A DNA stretch of 64,000 bases from Pezicula radicicola (lineage: Eukaryota > Ascomycota > Leotiomycetes > Helotiales > Dermateaceae): the NCBI GenBank assembly GCA_003008705.1, contig PDUO01000071.1, positions 1 to 64,000 of the forward strand, in the 5' to 3' direction. Below are positions 44,601 through 54,974 of this stretch, in pieces; within the stretch, counting starts at the first letter, position 1; the number at the start of each line of letters is the position of its first letter. The notes beneath the pieces are model-generated. The model was not told the DNA's origin. It was given only the letters and a program-made list of their open reading frames with translations, and did no database searches. The translations under genes were made by a program, and so were the position numbers.

Positions 44601-45940
44601 ACGGACAGCCCACAAACAGCCTAGTCCCGAAGGACAAAGACAATGGTTTTGCTGTTCGCAGCTACTCCCAAGTCAGGAGTGTAGTTAATTATTTAATTCA
44701 AATTTTATTTTAGTTCTTAAGTTGTCTTTTAGTAAGCTGTTTGGCCTGTACTAAAATCAGCCGCCTAATTCTTACAACACTCCCTGCACGCTCTCCCCGC
44801 TCCCTATTTCTATCCCTTTGTGCGTTAAATAGAGTATAGAAAAATCCATGGACGTACACTAGAAAATATTATACATTTTTAGTAGCAAAACTCCACCCTC
44901 CCAACCATCCTCTGTAGCAATAAAAATCCCGCAAGGCTTTTGTGTTCTAATATTAAAGACCGGTGTTTGTGGAATATTGGAGCAGATTACACAGCTACAC
45001 GATGCGTAAAAAGTCAGCGAAGTGTTCCAACAGACTTCCTCCTTGGTTTGAACCTACCAAGCTCGATAGCTTTACATTGTGTGTATTCAAGATAGTCCAT
45101 AAGCATCACAGCAAGTATTATCCCTGGAAGTTTTAACCTGAAAACTTAACGCTCAGCTCCAAATCCCCATGCTTGAAAATCACCTGTGTACATCTATTGT
45201 TGCAGGAAGTTCCTGAGCAAATAAGCTCCTGTTATAGCGGGATATTGTTTGTTTGTCCAAGTACTAGCACCTTGCGCAGGCACAGCCAGGTAGCTGAAAG
45301 TTCTCGTGTGCCAAGAACCCTAGGCACCGCGCTCGAGCTGTGCATTACAACAAGTGCTGCAACCTTTCTAAATAAGGATGATATCTAATTAGCTGTAACT
45401 GTATCATAGGGAGTAAAGCCTCGCATTTCCTCGGCGAGCTCGTACGCGGAGATAATCCACCGATTTGTCTTCACTTCCTTCTCCCGCTTATTATGCCCCG
45501 CGCGTATATTTTGTAGCTCACTTTGATTCCGCGTACTTTCTTCATGCAAGAATTGAAAGTAGGAGAACTAGATTATTACGAAGGTTAGTTGAGGGGACAG
45601 AGATTAATGCGAATAGAGGGCTGTAAAGGCCTACTTGCTACATTGCCTTGTTCATCTTGACCGTTTCGGTACTGAATTAATTGTTCTCTGAGTTGGAGGT
45701 ATACTCTGACTGGTCATTGCACCAAAAGGGGAGGGAGGTTAGTTAGGAATGCGACACTAATAAAAGGATATTCAGATGTTGGGGGTTGGGGGTTGGAGGT
45801 GTCGAAAAGAAAGAACGCGCCTGTAGATAGAAGATAGAAGAGCCAGGAGGGGAAGATAGAATTCTACCATCCACCTTCCGTCTTCACCCTCCTCCCTTCC
45901 CTTCCCACCCTCTGTCGCCTATCACCTCATCAAACCTCTT
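41640..45940. other. Long intergenic stretch
   Basis: I see no supported gene. A minus-strand frame at 43909-44184 (QAPIDAQLLYIKAYYLPLIF, then YFPIYCARELIEAY) looks protein-like but is short and unassigned. ORFs around 42000-42310 overlap on both strands without motifs. AT-rich parts (42840-43100) have few CpA/TpG, suggesting light RIP. Confidence 0.35.
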
Positions 45941-45959
45941 CGATTTGCCAACTGCGACG

Positions 45960-46250
45960 ATGCCACATTTTACCAATCATGCGCTCAAGCATGCGTCCGG
46001 CCTAGAGGATGATGATGCGATCGCTCTTGTGAAGGGTGCTTGTTATACAGCTTTTAGAAAGCACCTCAGCGGTATCAACAGTTCTCTGGGAACCGCCGAG
46101 AACATGGAAAAGGTTACTGCAGCCCTCGATGAAGCCTTTGCTACCTGCGATATCCTTATTAATCTGCCGCAATCCCAAGTCGACCCCACCAAGAAAGAAC
46201 TGAGACTGCTCGCCGGTGTCTGGAGGAGGGGCAATGATGAACTACGATAG
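45960..46250 (+). CDS. Small orphan protein, 96 aa
   Basis: ATG at 45960 in good context (GCGACGATGCC) after a strongly pyrimidine-rich 80-bp leader (about 45860-45935), typical of fungal promoters. The product is helical and acidic: HALKHASGLEDDDAIALVKG, SSLGTAENMEKVTAALDEAF, ELRLLAGVWRR. No membrane segment, signal peptide or known motif is seen. An alternative splice from GTGTCTGG (46218) to CTTGCAG (46333) would change the last residues. I consider it a probable expressed gene because leader, start and open frame agree, but the function is unknown. Confidence 0.45.
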   Translation: MPHFTNHALKHASGLEDDDAIALVKGACYTAFRKHLSGINSSLGTAENMEKVTAALDEAFATCDILINLPQSQVDPTKKELRLLAGVWRRGNDELR

Positions 46251-46560
46251 GCTTCAAAATCTCCCTTTACTGAAGAAGAGAAGCTCCAAACTTCTTCCTG
46301 CAGCGAACTAATGCTTCTTTCTCCTCTTGCAGGCGCTTTGTTGAAACGTTAGCCTAATTCTCTATCTATTGCTTCGGCGATTGCTAAACCTCAACCAATC
46401 CTTTCCGATTACCCTTCCGAATTATCGCCCCTTCTACGCCCACTAATACCAAAGAAATCCAAGCAGGGCCTCTTCCATCCCCTGTCCTCTCACCCCTGAT
46501 ACATCTACACAAATAACCTTTTCGCTAGCCTAAAGCAAGACGACACCATCTACGCTGAGG

Positions 46561-46920
46561 ATGGAGAAGGCTCCAGACCAGAATAGGGCGCTCGATAGAC
46601 AATTGGAGGTGGCTGGAGGTGCTGGAGATACTGGAGGTACTGGAGATGGAGGGATACAGTCATCACCTGCAGAAGAATTACCTTTCTTTGGTCGTCGATG
46701 GAAGCGGGCTCAATTTCTGCGGAACGAGATAGATAAGGAAGCATCTGCTCCAGCTTTAGCTACAGGAACTCAGTCAAATTCTGAGACCGTGGATGCAAAC
46801 GATAGCGAACAAGAGGCAGCTACACTCTTAATAGGCGGAAGAGCGGACGAGTTTACAAGAGAGCTTCTATTGACTCGCCGAGCTAAGCGGGCTAAGAGAC
46901 TGTGGTACGGTGAGTATTGA
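46561..46920 (+). CDS. Unassigned ORF with glycine-rich minisatellite, 119 aa
   Basis: ATG at 46561. The frame begins with a Gly-rich stretch encoded by repeated CTGGAGGTGCTGGAGATA-like units (46605-46652). It continues with ELPFFGRRWKRAQFLRNEID and ends with Arg/Lys-rich FTRELLLTRRAKRAKRLWYG. It could be a second exon of the small gene upstream or an independent orphan. No family recognised; chance frame not excluded. Confidence 0.3.
   Translation: MEKAPDQNRALDRQLEVAGGAGDTGGTGDGGIQSSPAEELPFFGRRWKRAQFLRNEIDKEASAPALATGTQSNSETVDANDSEQEAATLLIGGRADEFTRELLLTRRAKRAKRLWYGEY
46605..46652 (+). repeat. GGAGGT/GGAGAT minisatellite
   Basis: Repeats of CTGGAGGTG, CTGGAGATA, CTGGAGGTA and CTGGAGATG in tandem, within the ORF at 46561, so the copy number changes protein length in threes. 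Confidence 0.7.
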
Positions 46921-46924
46921 AGGA

Positions 46925-49900
46925 AACATAGTGCATATGTTACGGGTGGCGTTTCTTGGAATGCATTAGTATCAAGGGATAGAACAACACTATGTGAAGG
47001 GGAAGATTGGCGGTAATATCTAGATTTAGAGGCTAGATAACGTTGCAGCACCTATAACTTTATCGATCTTCAGAAATCAATCATTTTGCCTTGCAACGGG
47101 ACAGATTGCTATATAAGTTGTAATAAATTTAATAGGCGTTATTGCCAAGTGCAAATTTTAGTAGCGGCGGCGAAGTAGTCTCCATAGGCTCAGTAGTACA
47201 ACTAGTACTTTTCGTCTTCCTTACCAGAGGCGACGAGCTGAAGCCACACATTTTACTAGAACTAGGGTCAGGACCAGGAGGACTAGGAGATGGAGTGAAA
47301 AGCGGAGTAAGGCAATGAATGAGTGTAGGAGAGTACGAGACTCTCCTTTTTAGGGATACCCTCTTCCCTAACCTTCTAAAGTTTCTAACCCGTCTACCAC
47401 TCTTCCTTTAGCGCACATTACCTTGAAGTTACTCGTCATCTTTATAAGCTCAATACCTTAGTGTTCTAAATAAGTAAATAAGTGATTTTCTAAACCTAGT
47501 TATAACTCTAGTTAGTACTAGTCCATCCCTGCCGATACATAGATACTATATCTAAAGAAAAGAAAAAGAGGAATTGAAATGCTACAAGGTATAGTTTGTA
47601 TCTATAAAGCTAGACGTTAAATCAACCAATTAGAAACTACGTGTAAAGCTTAGAATAACTACTAAAACGAGATTCGTGCTATAGCACTAAAACTATACGA
47701 GCTCTTTTTCGTTGTTAAGACACTATAACATAGATTCCGACTTCTTATATATCTCTTTAGGGTTACTAGATAGTACGTGACCAACCTGACTCATCGGAAA
47801 CGACTCATCGGAATTATTTACCGAGGCGTCGAGGAGGTGTCGCTTCCGAGGTGCCGCTTCCGAGGCGTCGAGGGGGTTTATGTTTGTGCTTATTGTGCTC
47901 GACAATGTACTTCTTGTACAATGCGAAAGAAATCGCTCACATTCAGGTAACTCTATGACTGCTTAGTGCTAACTAATATTCCTGCCGACGAACTCAAAAG
48001 TATTCTATGATCCTTAATATCTCCGCCCTTGTCATCCTACACAGCCATCTCCTTAGCCTATACCTAAGCCTGCTCTCCCTTGTCGTCCTTGTCCTCCTTG
48101 TCTGACAGGTGCCCGTGTGGTCTCGCATACGTATTGTACCATAGTTTCAACCGGGGCTACATCTCGTGGAGGGCTCCGAGTAGATATAATGCCGATGGTG
48201 ATAATTTACCCAAGGAGGAGGTATTCAGCCGACTCGGCTTTGTCTTCGTCCTGGATACCGGAGCCGTAGCCGTAGCAATTGGCAGACCACGGTAATCGTA
48301 AGCTGGTAAGAATGGCGATGCCATTATTCTCGCTGTGAAGGTACTATATAGAATTGAATTGAATTGAATCAAGTTGAATTGGGTCTCGTTTCTCCCCATT
48401 GTTTTGGTGGTTTGAGAGAGAGAGAGAGTGTGTGTGTGTGTGTGGTCCTATGCAGAAAGCCGTTGAATGACATTACGGTAGGTAACACGAGTGCCTCACT
48501 TCCTTACCCACCGCCCTTTCTCTCTCTTCCCCCCTTTCATTCTTCCCCACCCCTCTCTTCCATCTCCAGCGATGCTGTAGATATGTACGTACCAAGCAAA
48601 CAATGTCGGGATGGGATGATACCATACTACTTTTGTAAAAGCACTTCCTTAATTCCCGTCTACTGTAGACAGAACATGGAATGAAATCGCCCTGCCCGCC
48701 TGTATGATTATCATGTATCGTTTTTTGTTTTATACACCGCTTTAATCCCTGAGGAGTCTGCCAACATGCCCCAGAGCAGTCGGGGTAACACAATCTTCGG
48801 ACGTACACTACATACTGCATAGGGACAGGCTTCTTCTGCCCCGCCCCTTAGAAATAATGGAGTAGCCTATGCAAAATCTTGCGCATCGCAAAAGGTTATA
48901 TGAATGCAAGCATACTCATTGGTGACAAAAGTACTCGTAGAAACCTGTAGTTCCCAACTGTAACCCCCCCCAATGGCAGAACTACAAGCTGTCCGCCTTG
49001 GCCTCAAGCCCTGGAGCTAAAATTAAGCTGACAAGGGATAATTAATAATCGCACCAGATCGTATCGTTTAAACAAACACTCCTCGACCTTGAACTTATAC
49101 TCAAACTTGCACCACTTTTCAACAACAAAGAAATAAAATCACAAATCAAAGATCATTGCCACCAAAACCGAGCCCGTCGTTCCCCTCGAGATCTTTGACC
49201 TATCTAGTTAGGTATTAAATTTCTTAATTAATGTGCAACAAAAATGAATTGCAATTACAATTCGAATTAATTATTCTCCTACTATACAAGTAAAGATATA
49301 CTTCTACAAAGAATACCCCTACGCCTTTATTCAGAGTAACGATAAATCAAAGTAATACAACTACTAAAACTTTCGCTCGCCTTTCTACTATAGCCAATCT
49401 GTCCAAACCAGACAAAACACAATATTATTATACCTACCTGATTCGCAAACGCTGTTGCCGTCTATAGAACCTTAATATTCTTTTTTTGAAAGAAAAGTAT
49501 TTAAAGATAATCAATAACTAGCATTTTGGATTCTTTAACAAAAGTCCTTATAGTCTTTAAAAAGGAATGTAGCAAATATAGAGGAGAGAGGGATAATAAA
49601 TACAGATCCTTTTATACTCCTAAGCCTGTAATATTAATATGTATTTAGTATTCCATTAGCGGAGGAATACAACATCGGAGTCATACTATTAGTTATTGGA
49701 TCGAGACTAAGTACAGGTTTATAGAAAGCCTTCTCTTCTTCTTCTAAGCCATCGAAGAATTAAATAGTTATAACGGCTAGCTTTTCAAAACAGGAGAAGG
49801 ATTCCCGAATACAACGACCATTACGTTTCGACCATAGGGAAGATTAATGGGCTACCCTAGACGGGATTTGTGTTTTTTTTTGTTAGTGCGCTCGAAAGAT

Positions 49901-50715
49901 AAATGAGGTTACAACTCCGAAATTCACCAGCTCCTCAAGCGGCCTAGAAGAGAGCCGGATTCTGTTACTCCGATGCTGTGACAATACTACTATCTACAAG
50001 CACAAACTCAACTTTCAGCAAATTGTCTACCACCATGCCATCTTTACTAGATAGATATATCCGTAGCCTCTACCTAAAGTTAAACCACTGATACCAGTAT
50101 GATTTACTATTCTACCGACGGCTGGTAACTCGGAATTAATAGCTGTATTCTAAATTCAATTTAATTTATAATTCTAAATTAAATAAAATCATTTTATAAT
50201 GCCTCTACATGAAAAATCAATTAGCAGAACTACTAAATTAAATCAAATCGATTCGCGATACTTCTACTTGTACAGAGGTTGTAGTAAAAAGTTAATGGGA
50301 ATTCCTGTACCTCCGTATCCGCCAGGCAAAAATTAAGCAGGAGCAATTTTGCCTGGAATGATTGTTACCAGTCTGTGCGTCACGAGCAGTAGGCACCCTA
50401 ATCCTGAAATTGCCCTCGAGCCTGCCTAAACCATCAAAGCTCTAGACTATCTTCACTTTTCCGGCTGTGTGAGCTTCAAAATAAACGAAGACAGATATAA
50501 AACGCTTACCATAGATATGGGCCTGCAACAATACCTTGAGTAATATATACTAGATCTAGACCCATCGAAAATTCGAGCTCTTATACTTGTGTGTCACTTG
50601 TTTCCTAGACAATAACATAGAACCCTTTGTATGAAAGCAATCATTATTTTGTACGTGGACGTACTGACATTTTGCAGCCACTATCGAGATTTAGGTAGAT
50701 TGTAGCTTCGTCATT
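46925..50715. other. Long intergenic stretch
   Basis: No supported gene. A minus-strand frame at 47723-47905 (SEAAPRKRHLLDASVNNSDE) ends in stop-rich sequence and may be an old transposon piece. AT-rich parts at 49200-49650 and 50140-50260 contain little CpA/TpG. ORFs at 48080-48295, 48364-48684 and 48473-48820 overlap on both strands around simple repeats and are probably not coding. Confidence 0.35.
48350..48445. repeat. GAATT pentamer repeat, (GA)n and (GT)n microsatellites
   Basis: Four GAATT-like pentamers near 48352-48370, then GAGAGAGAGAGAGAGA (48413-48428) directly followed by GTGTGTGTGTGTGTG to 48443. Simple repeats, no gene context. Confidence 0.85.
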
Positions 50716-50720
50716 TTTAA

Positions 50721-51920
50721 TGTACTGTAGAGTACTTTCTAGAGCTAGTTGCCGGGGGTTATCTTTCGATTCAGCAGCAATTAGAGGTAACTGAGACACT
50801 TTTGGAGTCATATAAATTTCCAGATCCTTTGACTGGTACAGCTTGGCAGTTTCGCGCGCTAGAAATAACAGAGAGAATGATAGCTGTTAACAAAGAAGCT
50901 TCTCTACAGATATCGGCCGCTGTACGCAGAAAAGCTTTGTCTCGCCTAGTCTGGGGAAAAGTCTATGAGGAACCAATCACTCTGGCACAGCTCCGTCCGA
51001 CTAATCCAAAGCTTAATGTGCTGTATTGGGAACTTCGTTTATTAAGGGCACAGGATTGCGTTGAGCGCGACGATTATTCTAGTGCTACGCGCAGGATAGC
51101 AGAGTATACGCCGTTCCATCCAAAACCATCGACTTTAGAACTTTGTCGTGAAAAGCAAGTATAGTTCAACTAGGCAAGATATCTTTATCTTGATAGCCGC
51201 TTTGAAGAAGCATAGCCAATGTTGGAACACGAACTAGGGGTATTAAATCATGACGAAAAACTCTATGACAGTCTTATTTGTCTTATCGCCGGCACTCACT
51301 ACGAATTGGGCAATCCTACAGAAGCTATAAGGCTTGCACGGTCTACGATAACAGGCTCTCGAGATGTAAGAGGGCAGAGACGTCTAAGTATACTATTAGC
51401 AGAAGGGCTTCTGCACCTTAGCATGCGTGACTGTATTTATCATCCAATACCATCTATGGGTGAAGACTCCCGAGCTGCCTTTGCTGAAGCTAAGGTTATA
51501 TATGAAAATGTCAAGCACTCATATGAATCTAATTCCAATTTTGGTCGACCTAATTCAGTTGATCGAGTTGCCAAAGTTGATAGAATGGGCTACTTACGTG
51601 TTACAACTATCGCAGGAAGAATTTCGCTTCTTAAGGCAATTTTTGGCCATAGGAATCTAGCTAAAGCCCATTGCAAATGGATTAACGTATTAGAAGCTGC
51701 GGCGAAATGTGGCTGGGCTGAACCAGGCTTCATAGAAGGAACAAGTTATAACGCTAGTAGTACTATTGAGATCTACCTTTGCCACGTTCAAGCATCGAAA
51801 CGGGACTTAGAGTATGCAAGGGCTCTTCTTGCTAAGTCGGGCCTCCGAAATTTGTTTATTGGTATTAGTCGTATATGGTTTAAGTTCATTAGAGACCTAG
51901 TTTCTAAAAGGGGCGGCTAG
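50721..51920 (+). pseudogene. Helical-repeat (TPR-like) protein, three in-frame TAG, 5' end missing
   Basis: A single phase runs from about 50721 to the stop at 51918, interrupted only by TAG at 51162, 51171 and 51213. Around them the text reads LCREKQV-stop-FN-stop-ARYLYLD and FEEA-stop-PMLEHEL, each fitting glutamine (CAG to TAG). Helix pairs such as YWELRLLRAQDCVERDDYSSA, AGTHYELGNPTEAIRLARST and CHVQASKRDLEYARALLAKS have TPR-like spacing. The N-terminal side stops at 50718, so upstream domains (possibly an NTPase or effector of a fungal NLR-like protein) are lost. No family was named with certainty. Confidence 0.55.
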
Positions 51921-51924
51921 AGAA

Positions 51925-52860
51925 TCACTATGGAGCAGCGACGCATCAACGACAGTGTTCAGTAGCAGTATTCTATATTCAAATTCAACTATTATAGATG
52001 TACATTAACAGTAAGTGAAATCTTGTCAATAAGAGCAATTAGGCATACATGACAGATTGCAGTCTCTACACCCCTTGATGATATAAGTTCCATGGCAGAG
52101 GCATTTTCGTCCTGCTCAGCTTCGTCTCAAAGCAATCAACCACCACCACCTTGTCTTTGTGTGGATTTGTCACAGAGGCTATACTGAACAGACGAGGCTG
52201 TTCGCCGTGCGAACGCCCAAGGCAAATAAGTAAGGCATACTAATAAGCCTAACGTGTCACTGCATATCCTCGAGATTTAAAAATTACGCTGTCCCGCCGC
52301 CCCATCGTCGGTCATTGTACTCTTTTCTATGTTTGCAAAAGGTCACACGTCATTTGTACAGCCTTGTCCGGAAAATTACTGCGCGATGCACAAACAGTCC
52401 AACACAATTTGGAATCCGTGATAACTGTATTGGTATACTTTCGAAGCATGAGGTGTACCATGTAACTATGTACTTGAAGCTTGCTCATTCCGGCTTTAAC
52501 GGCCGCAGGTCCATTAGGCCACGGTATGTACTGTGCCTAGGAAAGAATGCCGGAGCACAGAAGTTGTAGTTTGGTGATATTTTTACTGTTACAATACGTA
52601 AGATTGTAGTCCCTATAGAGATCTCTTGTCTATACCTTTCTAACTAAAAGTATGTCTAAAAAGCAAAAAGAAGAGGTTATCCTCTTCTTGACTTATCTTT
52701 TGTTCTGCTACTAATTTCCGAAACTATAAGGATTTGCTGTAACGTATAAGTTTAAAAATAGAGAATCACATTTATCCCTTAAGTTCAACTTACCTTAGTG
52801 AAATAACCCGGACTGCCTAAGTAGCCTTATAAAGGTATACTTAACACTATGAAACTCGGG
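51925..52860. other. Intergenic stretch, nothing recognised
   Basis: One 84-codon plus-strand frame at 52315-52569 has no motif. No repeats or RNA genes noticed. Confidence 0.4.
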
Positions 52861-52864
52861 TCGA

Positions 52865-53761
52865 CTAGCTAAGATAAAAACTTACTAGGATGTTCAACTG
52901 TACGTAGCGCGGGCTATTGCTACCAAAGTGCTTTCCTACGATATCTATAGCTGTAGTAAAGTATGTCAGTCCTAGAGTGACAGCTAGACTGCGAAGTGTT
53001 TGTAGAACATCTTCCTCCGTAGAACTGTAACCTAAGGCCATAGGTTAGTCTATTTCCTTAGGCGATGGGTAACTACTTTGAAAATGTACAGGGCCACCTA
53101 AAGAGCTTTCTTGTAGAAAATTAACACCCTCTTTATAACCGAAGACCTTGCTAACAGCAAGAATATCCAGGGCAATGGTATACGTAACTAATCCCTGTGA
53201 TACCTTAAAACATGTAGACGTGTTAATTGACAATCCTACTCGATCGTCTGATCGTTTCTGCTTAAGTCGCTGTCTGCCGGTCTTATCCTTTAACATCGAA
53301 GATGCAGTATTTATTAACTTCAGGAAACCTTCAACTAGGGAGTCTAGCTTATAGGCGAAAAATAACGGATATTTGATATAGACATACCTCTTGTAGATGT
53401 TGAGTAGCCGGTACACTGTGCTTGACAAAGCTCCATAAGTTCCTTGATGGTTGTTTGGTGGGGAAATGCGGGAGTCGGCAATTAACACCATGCTGTATAG
53501 TCGAAGCACACCACGATTTTCCTCTGCTATTATTGTGTAATTAGGATCAATCTCGCCGAAGACATTTTTAATAGATTTCCATAAAACGATCCTAGATACT
53601 AATAACATATAGTATTCAGGAATTCTCGACCCTGTTTTAGGTAAGTCTTTCCAATCCATCTCGTCCTCGTCATCATCCGCTTCTTCGTTTTCGGACCACT
53701 TAGATGCGTTATCACTAGTAGGTAAGGAAGAATGTTCTAGCCATTGAAGGAAACTTTTCAA
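52865..53761 (-). pseudogene. Unknown protein with acidic linker, one in-frame TAA
   Basis: The minus frame stays open from 53761 to 53048, stops at TAA 53045-53047, then continues in the same phase to 52865. An acidic stretch (SENEEADDDEDEMDW, residues about 24-38) is followed by a helical domain (YYMLLVSRIVLWKSIKNVF, IAEENRGVLRLYSMVLIADS). After the stop comes EEDVLQTLRSLAVTLGLTYF. TAA sits in GAC-TAA-CCT, where CAA would give Gln, so it is a RIP-type lesion. The true start is not clear (no ATG at the open frame's edge). It is divergent to the gene at 53853. I do not recognise it. Confidence 0.4.
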
Positions 53762-53852
53762 ATATATACTATAAAAACTTTTTGCAGGAGAGAAGTACGA
53801 ATAAAAGGGTTTAAGAGCTCTTCGATTCGATCTTATTATACTTTGTTGCCTC

Positions 53853-54350
53853 GTGCTAGTCCTAGATCAGCTTGAAAAGGTCAAAGAACTCGGACTTCAA
53901 GATGTATCTACAAAACAAGTCAACAAAGACTTTGAAGACCGAGGCCTACTTATTCCTGCTTGGATTGCGAAGACATCGAAAGCTATTGCAGAGGATAGTT
54001 CCTTATTGGAGAATACTACTGCTAAGACTCTTGTAAAAGGTTCGCTTACCTGCGATATACTATTCCTAGGAACAGTCCTAGTAAATTCACAAAGTCTACC
54101 GCCTTTAGACTCCTTGCAACCATCAATCGCTGTAAGTCATAGAACGTTAGTCTTCGTATGTCCTACATAAAACAACCCAACAATAGGACCGCCGAAAAAT
54201 GGTCCCTTTCGAATCATAACAAAAGAAAGCATTGAGAAAGGGCCGCTCAAGCGTAATCGAGGGCGTAGAAGTTAAGCAAAGAAGCAGAAACGCGATGCGG
54301 TGCCAGGATCTATAAGCCAAGGTTATAGTGCAACACTAGTATCTCAATAA
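53853..54350 (+). pseudogene. Unknown protein with basic C-terminus, two internal TAA
   Basis: The plus frame from 53853 reads QLEKVKELGLQDVSTKQVNK and LIPAWIAKTSKAIAEDSSLL. TAA stops at 54168 and 54273 interrupt an otherwise open phase to 54348. Between and after them, KNGPFRIITKESIEKGPLKR and RGRRS-stop-AKKQKRD form a basic nuclear-localisation-like tail. Both stops differ from CAA by one C-to-T change. The product is unassigned; divergence from the neighbour at 52865-53761 (90 bp apart) suggests a shared promoter region. Confidence 0.4.
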
Positions 54351-54534
54351 ATTTCCTAGAATGAAACGTATATACTATAAACATTAGGATTTAAAGGCGT
54401 GAATAGGCCTATACTCTTAGATACAAGGTTGCCGCATAAGTTGTATTTATCAGGTATACTAAGTTTCTACAAGTATCTGCAGATGCTAATAAAGTCACAG
54501 TTGGTGTGCTAACTTAGATCGTAGGTAATAATAT

Positions 54535-54930
54535 TATAGAAGATTACTCTAAATGGGAGCCTTTCCTTTCTCAACCACCAGGACAGCCGTCGCGGCAGGT
54601 ATAAAAGTTATAATGTAGTCTACGATAACAGGTAGTTTTTCAGTACTATTATCCACTGTTATCTACATATTGTTAAAAGGTACTCCGTCTCGACGCAATA
54701 TAACGGTGATAGGCCCCTCTTCGTCCTTCCCAGCGATTCGCAGGTCGTGTCTGTGATGGCGAGGCTACTGACTGTTCAAGTTTAGCCTGGCGAATGGGAA
54801 CATTCCCGATGCCTTCCAGGCGTTGAATCCAACTGCTAATGGTGGCTGTGAGGTTCGATAAATGGTCCACGATTGCTTTTGGCGATGCCATGGGATGGTC
54901 GGTCTCTCTGTGCAGGCAGCCCACGAGAAG
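54535..54930 (-). pseudogene. Unassigned coding remnant, faint topo VIA/Spo11 resemblance
   Basis: On the minus strand, frame 54924-54675 reads DHLSNLTATISSWIQRLEGI. After a shift near 54735 another phase reads LRIAGKDEEGPITVILRRDG, a TAG at 54663-54665, then LPVIVDYIITFIP and AVLVVEKGKAPI. The GxL-strand pattern followed by a VLVVEK-like string recalls the Toprim entry of Spo11/topo VIA proteins, but the winged-helix domain with the catalytic Tyr is not visible. Treat the assignment as a weak guess; the coding nature itself is likely. Confidence 0.3.
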
Positions 54931-54974
54931 TCCAATTATGGCTCCATGCCAAAGTCTCTGGGTTACTCTAGCAT

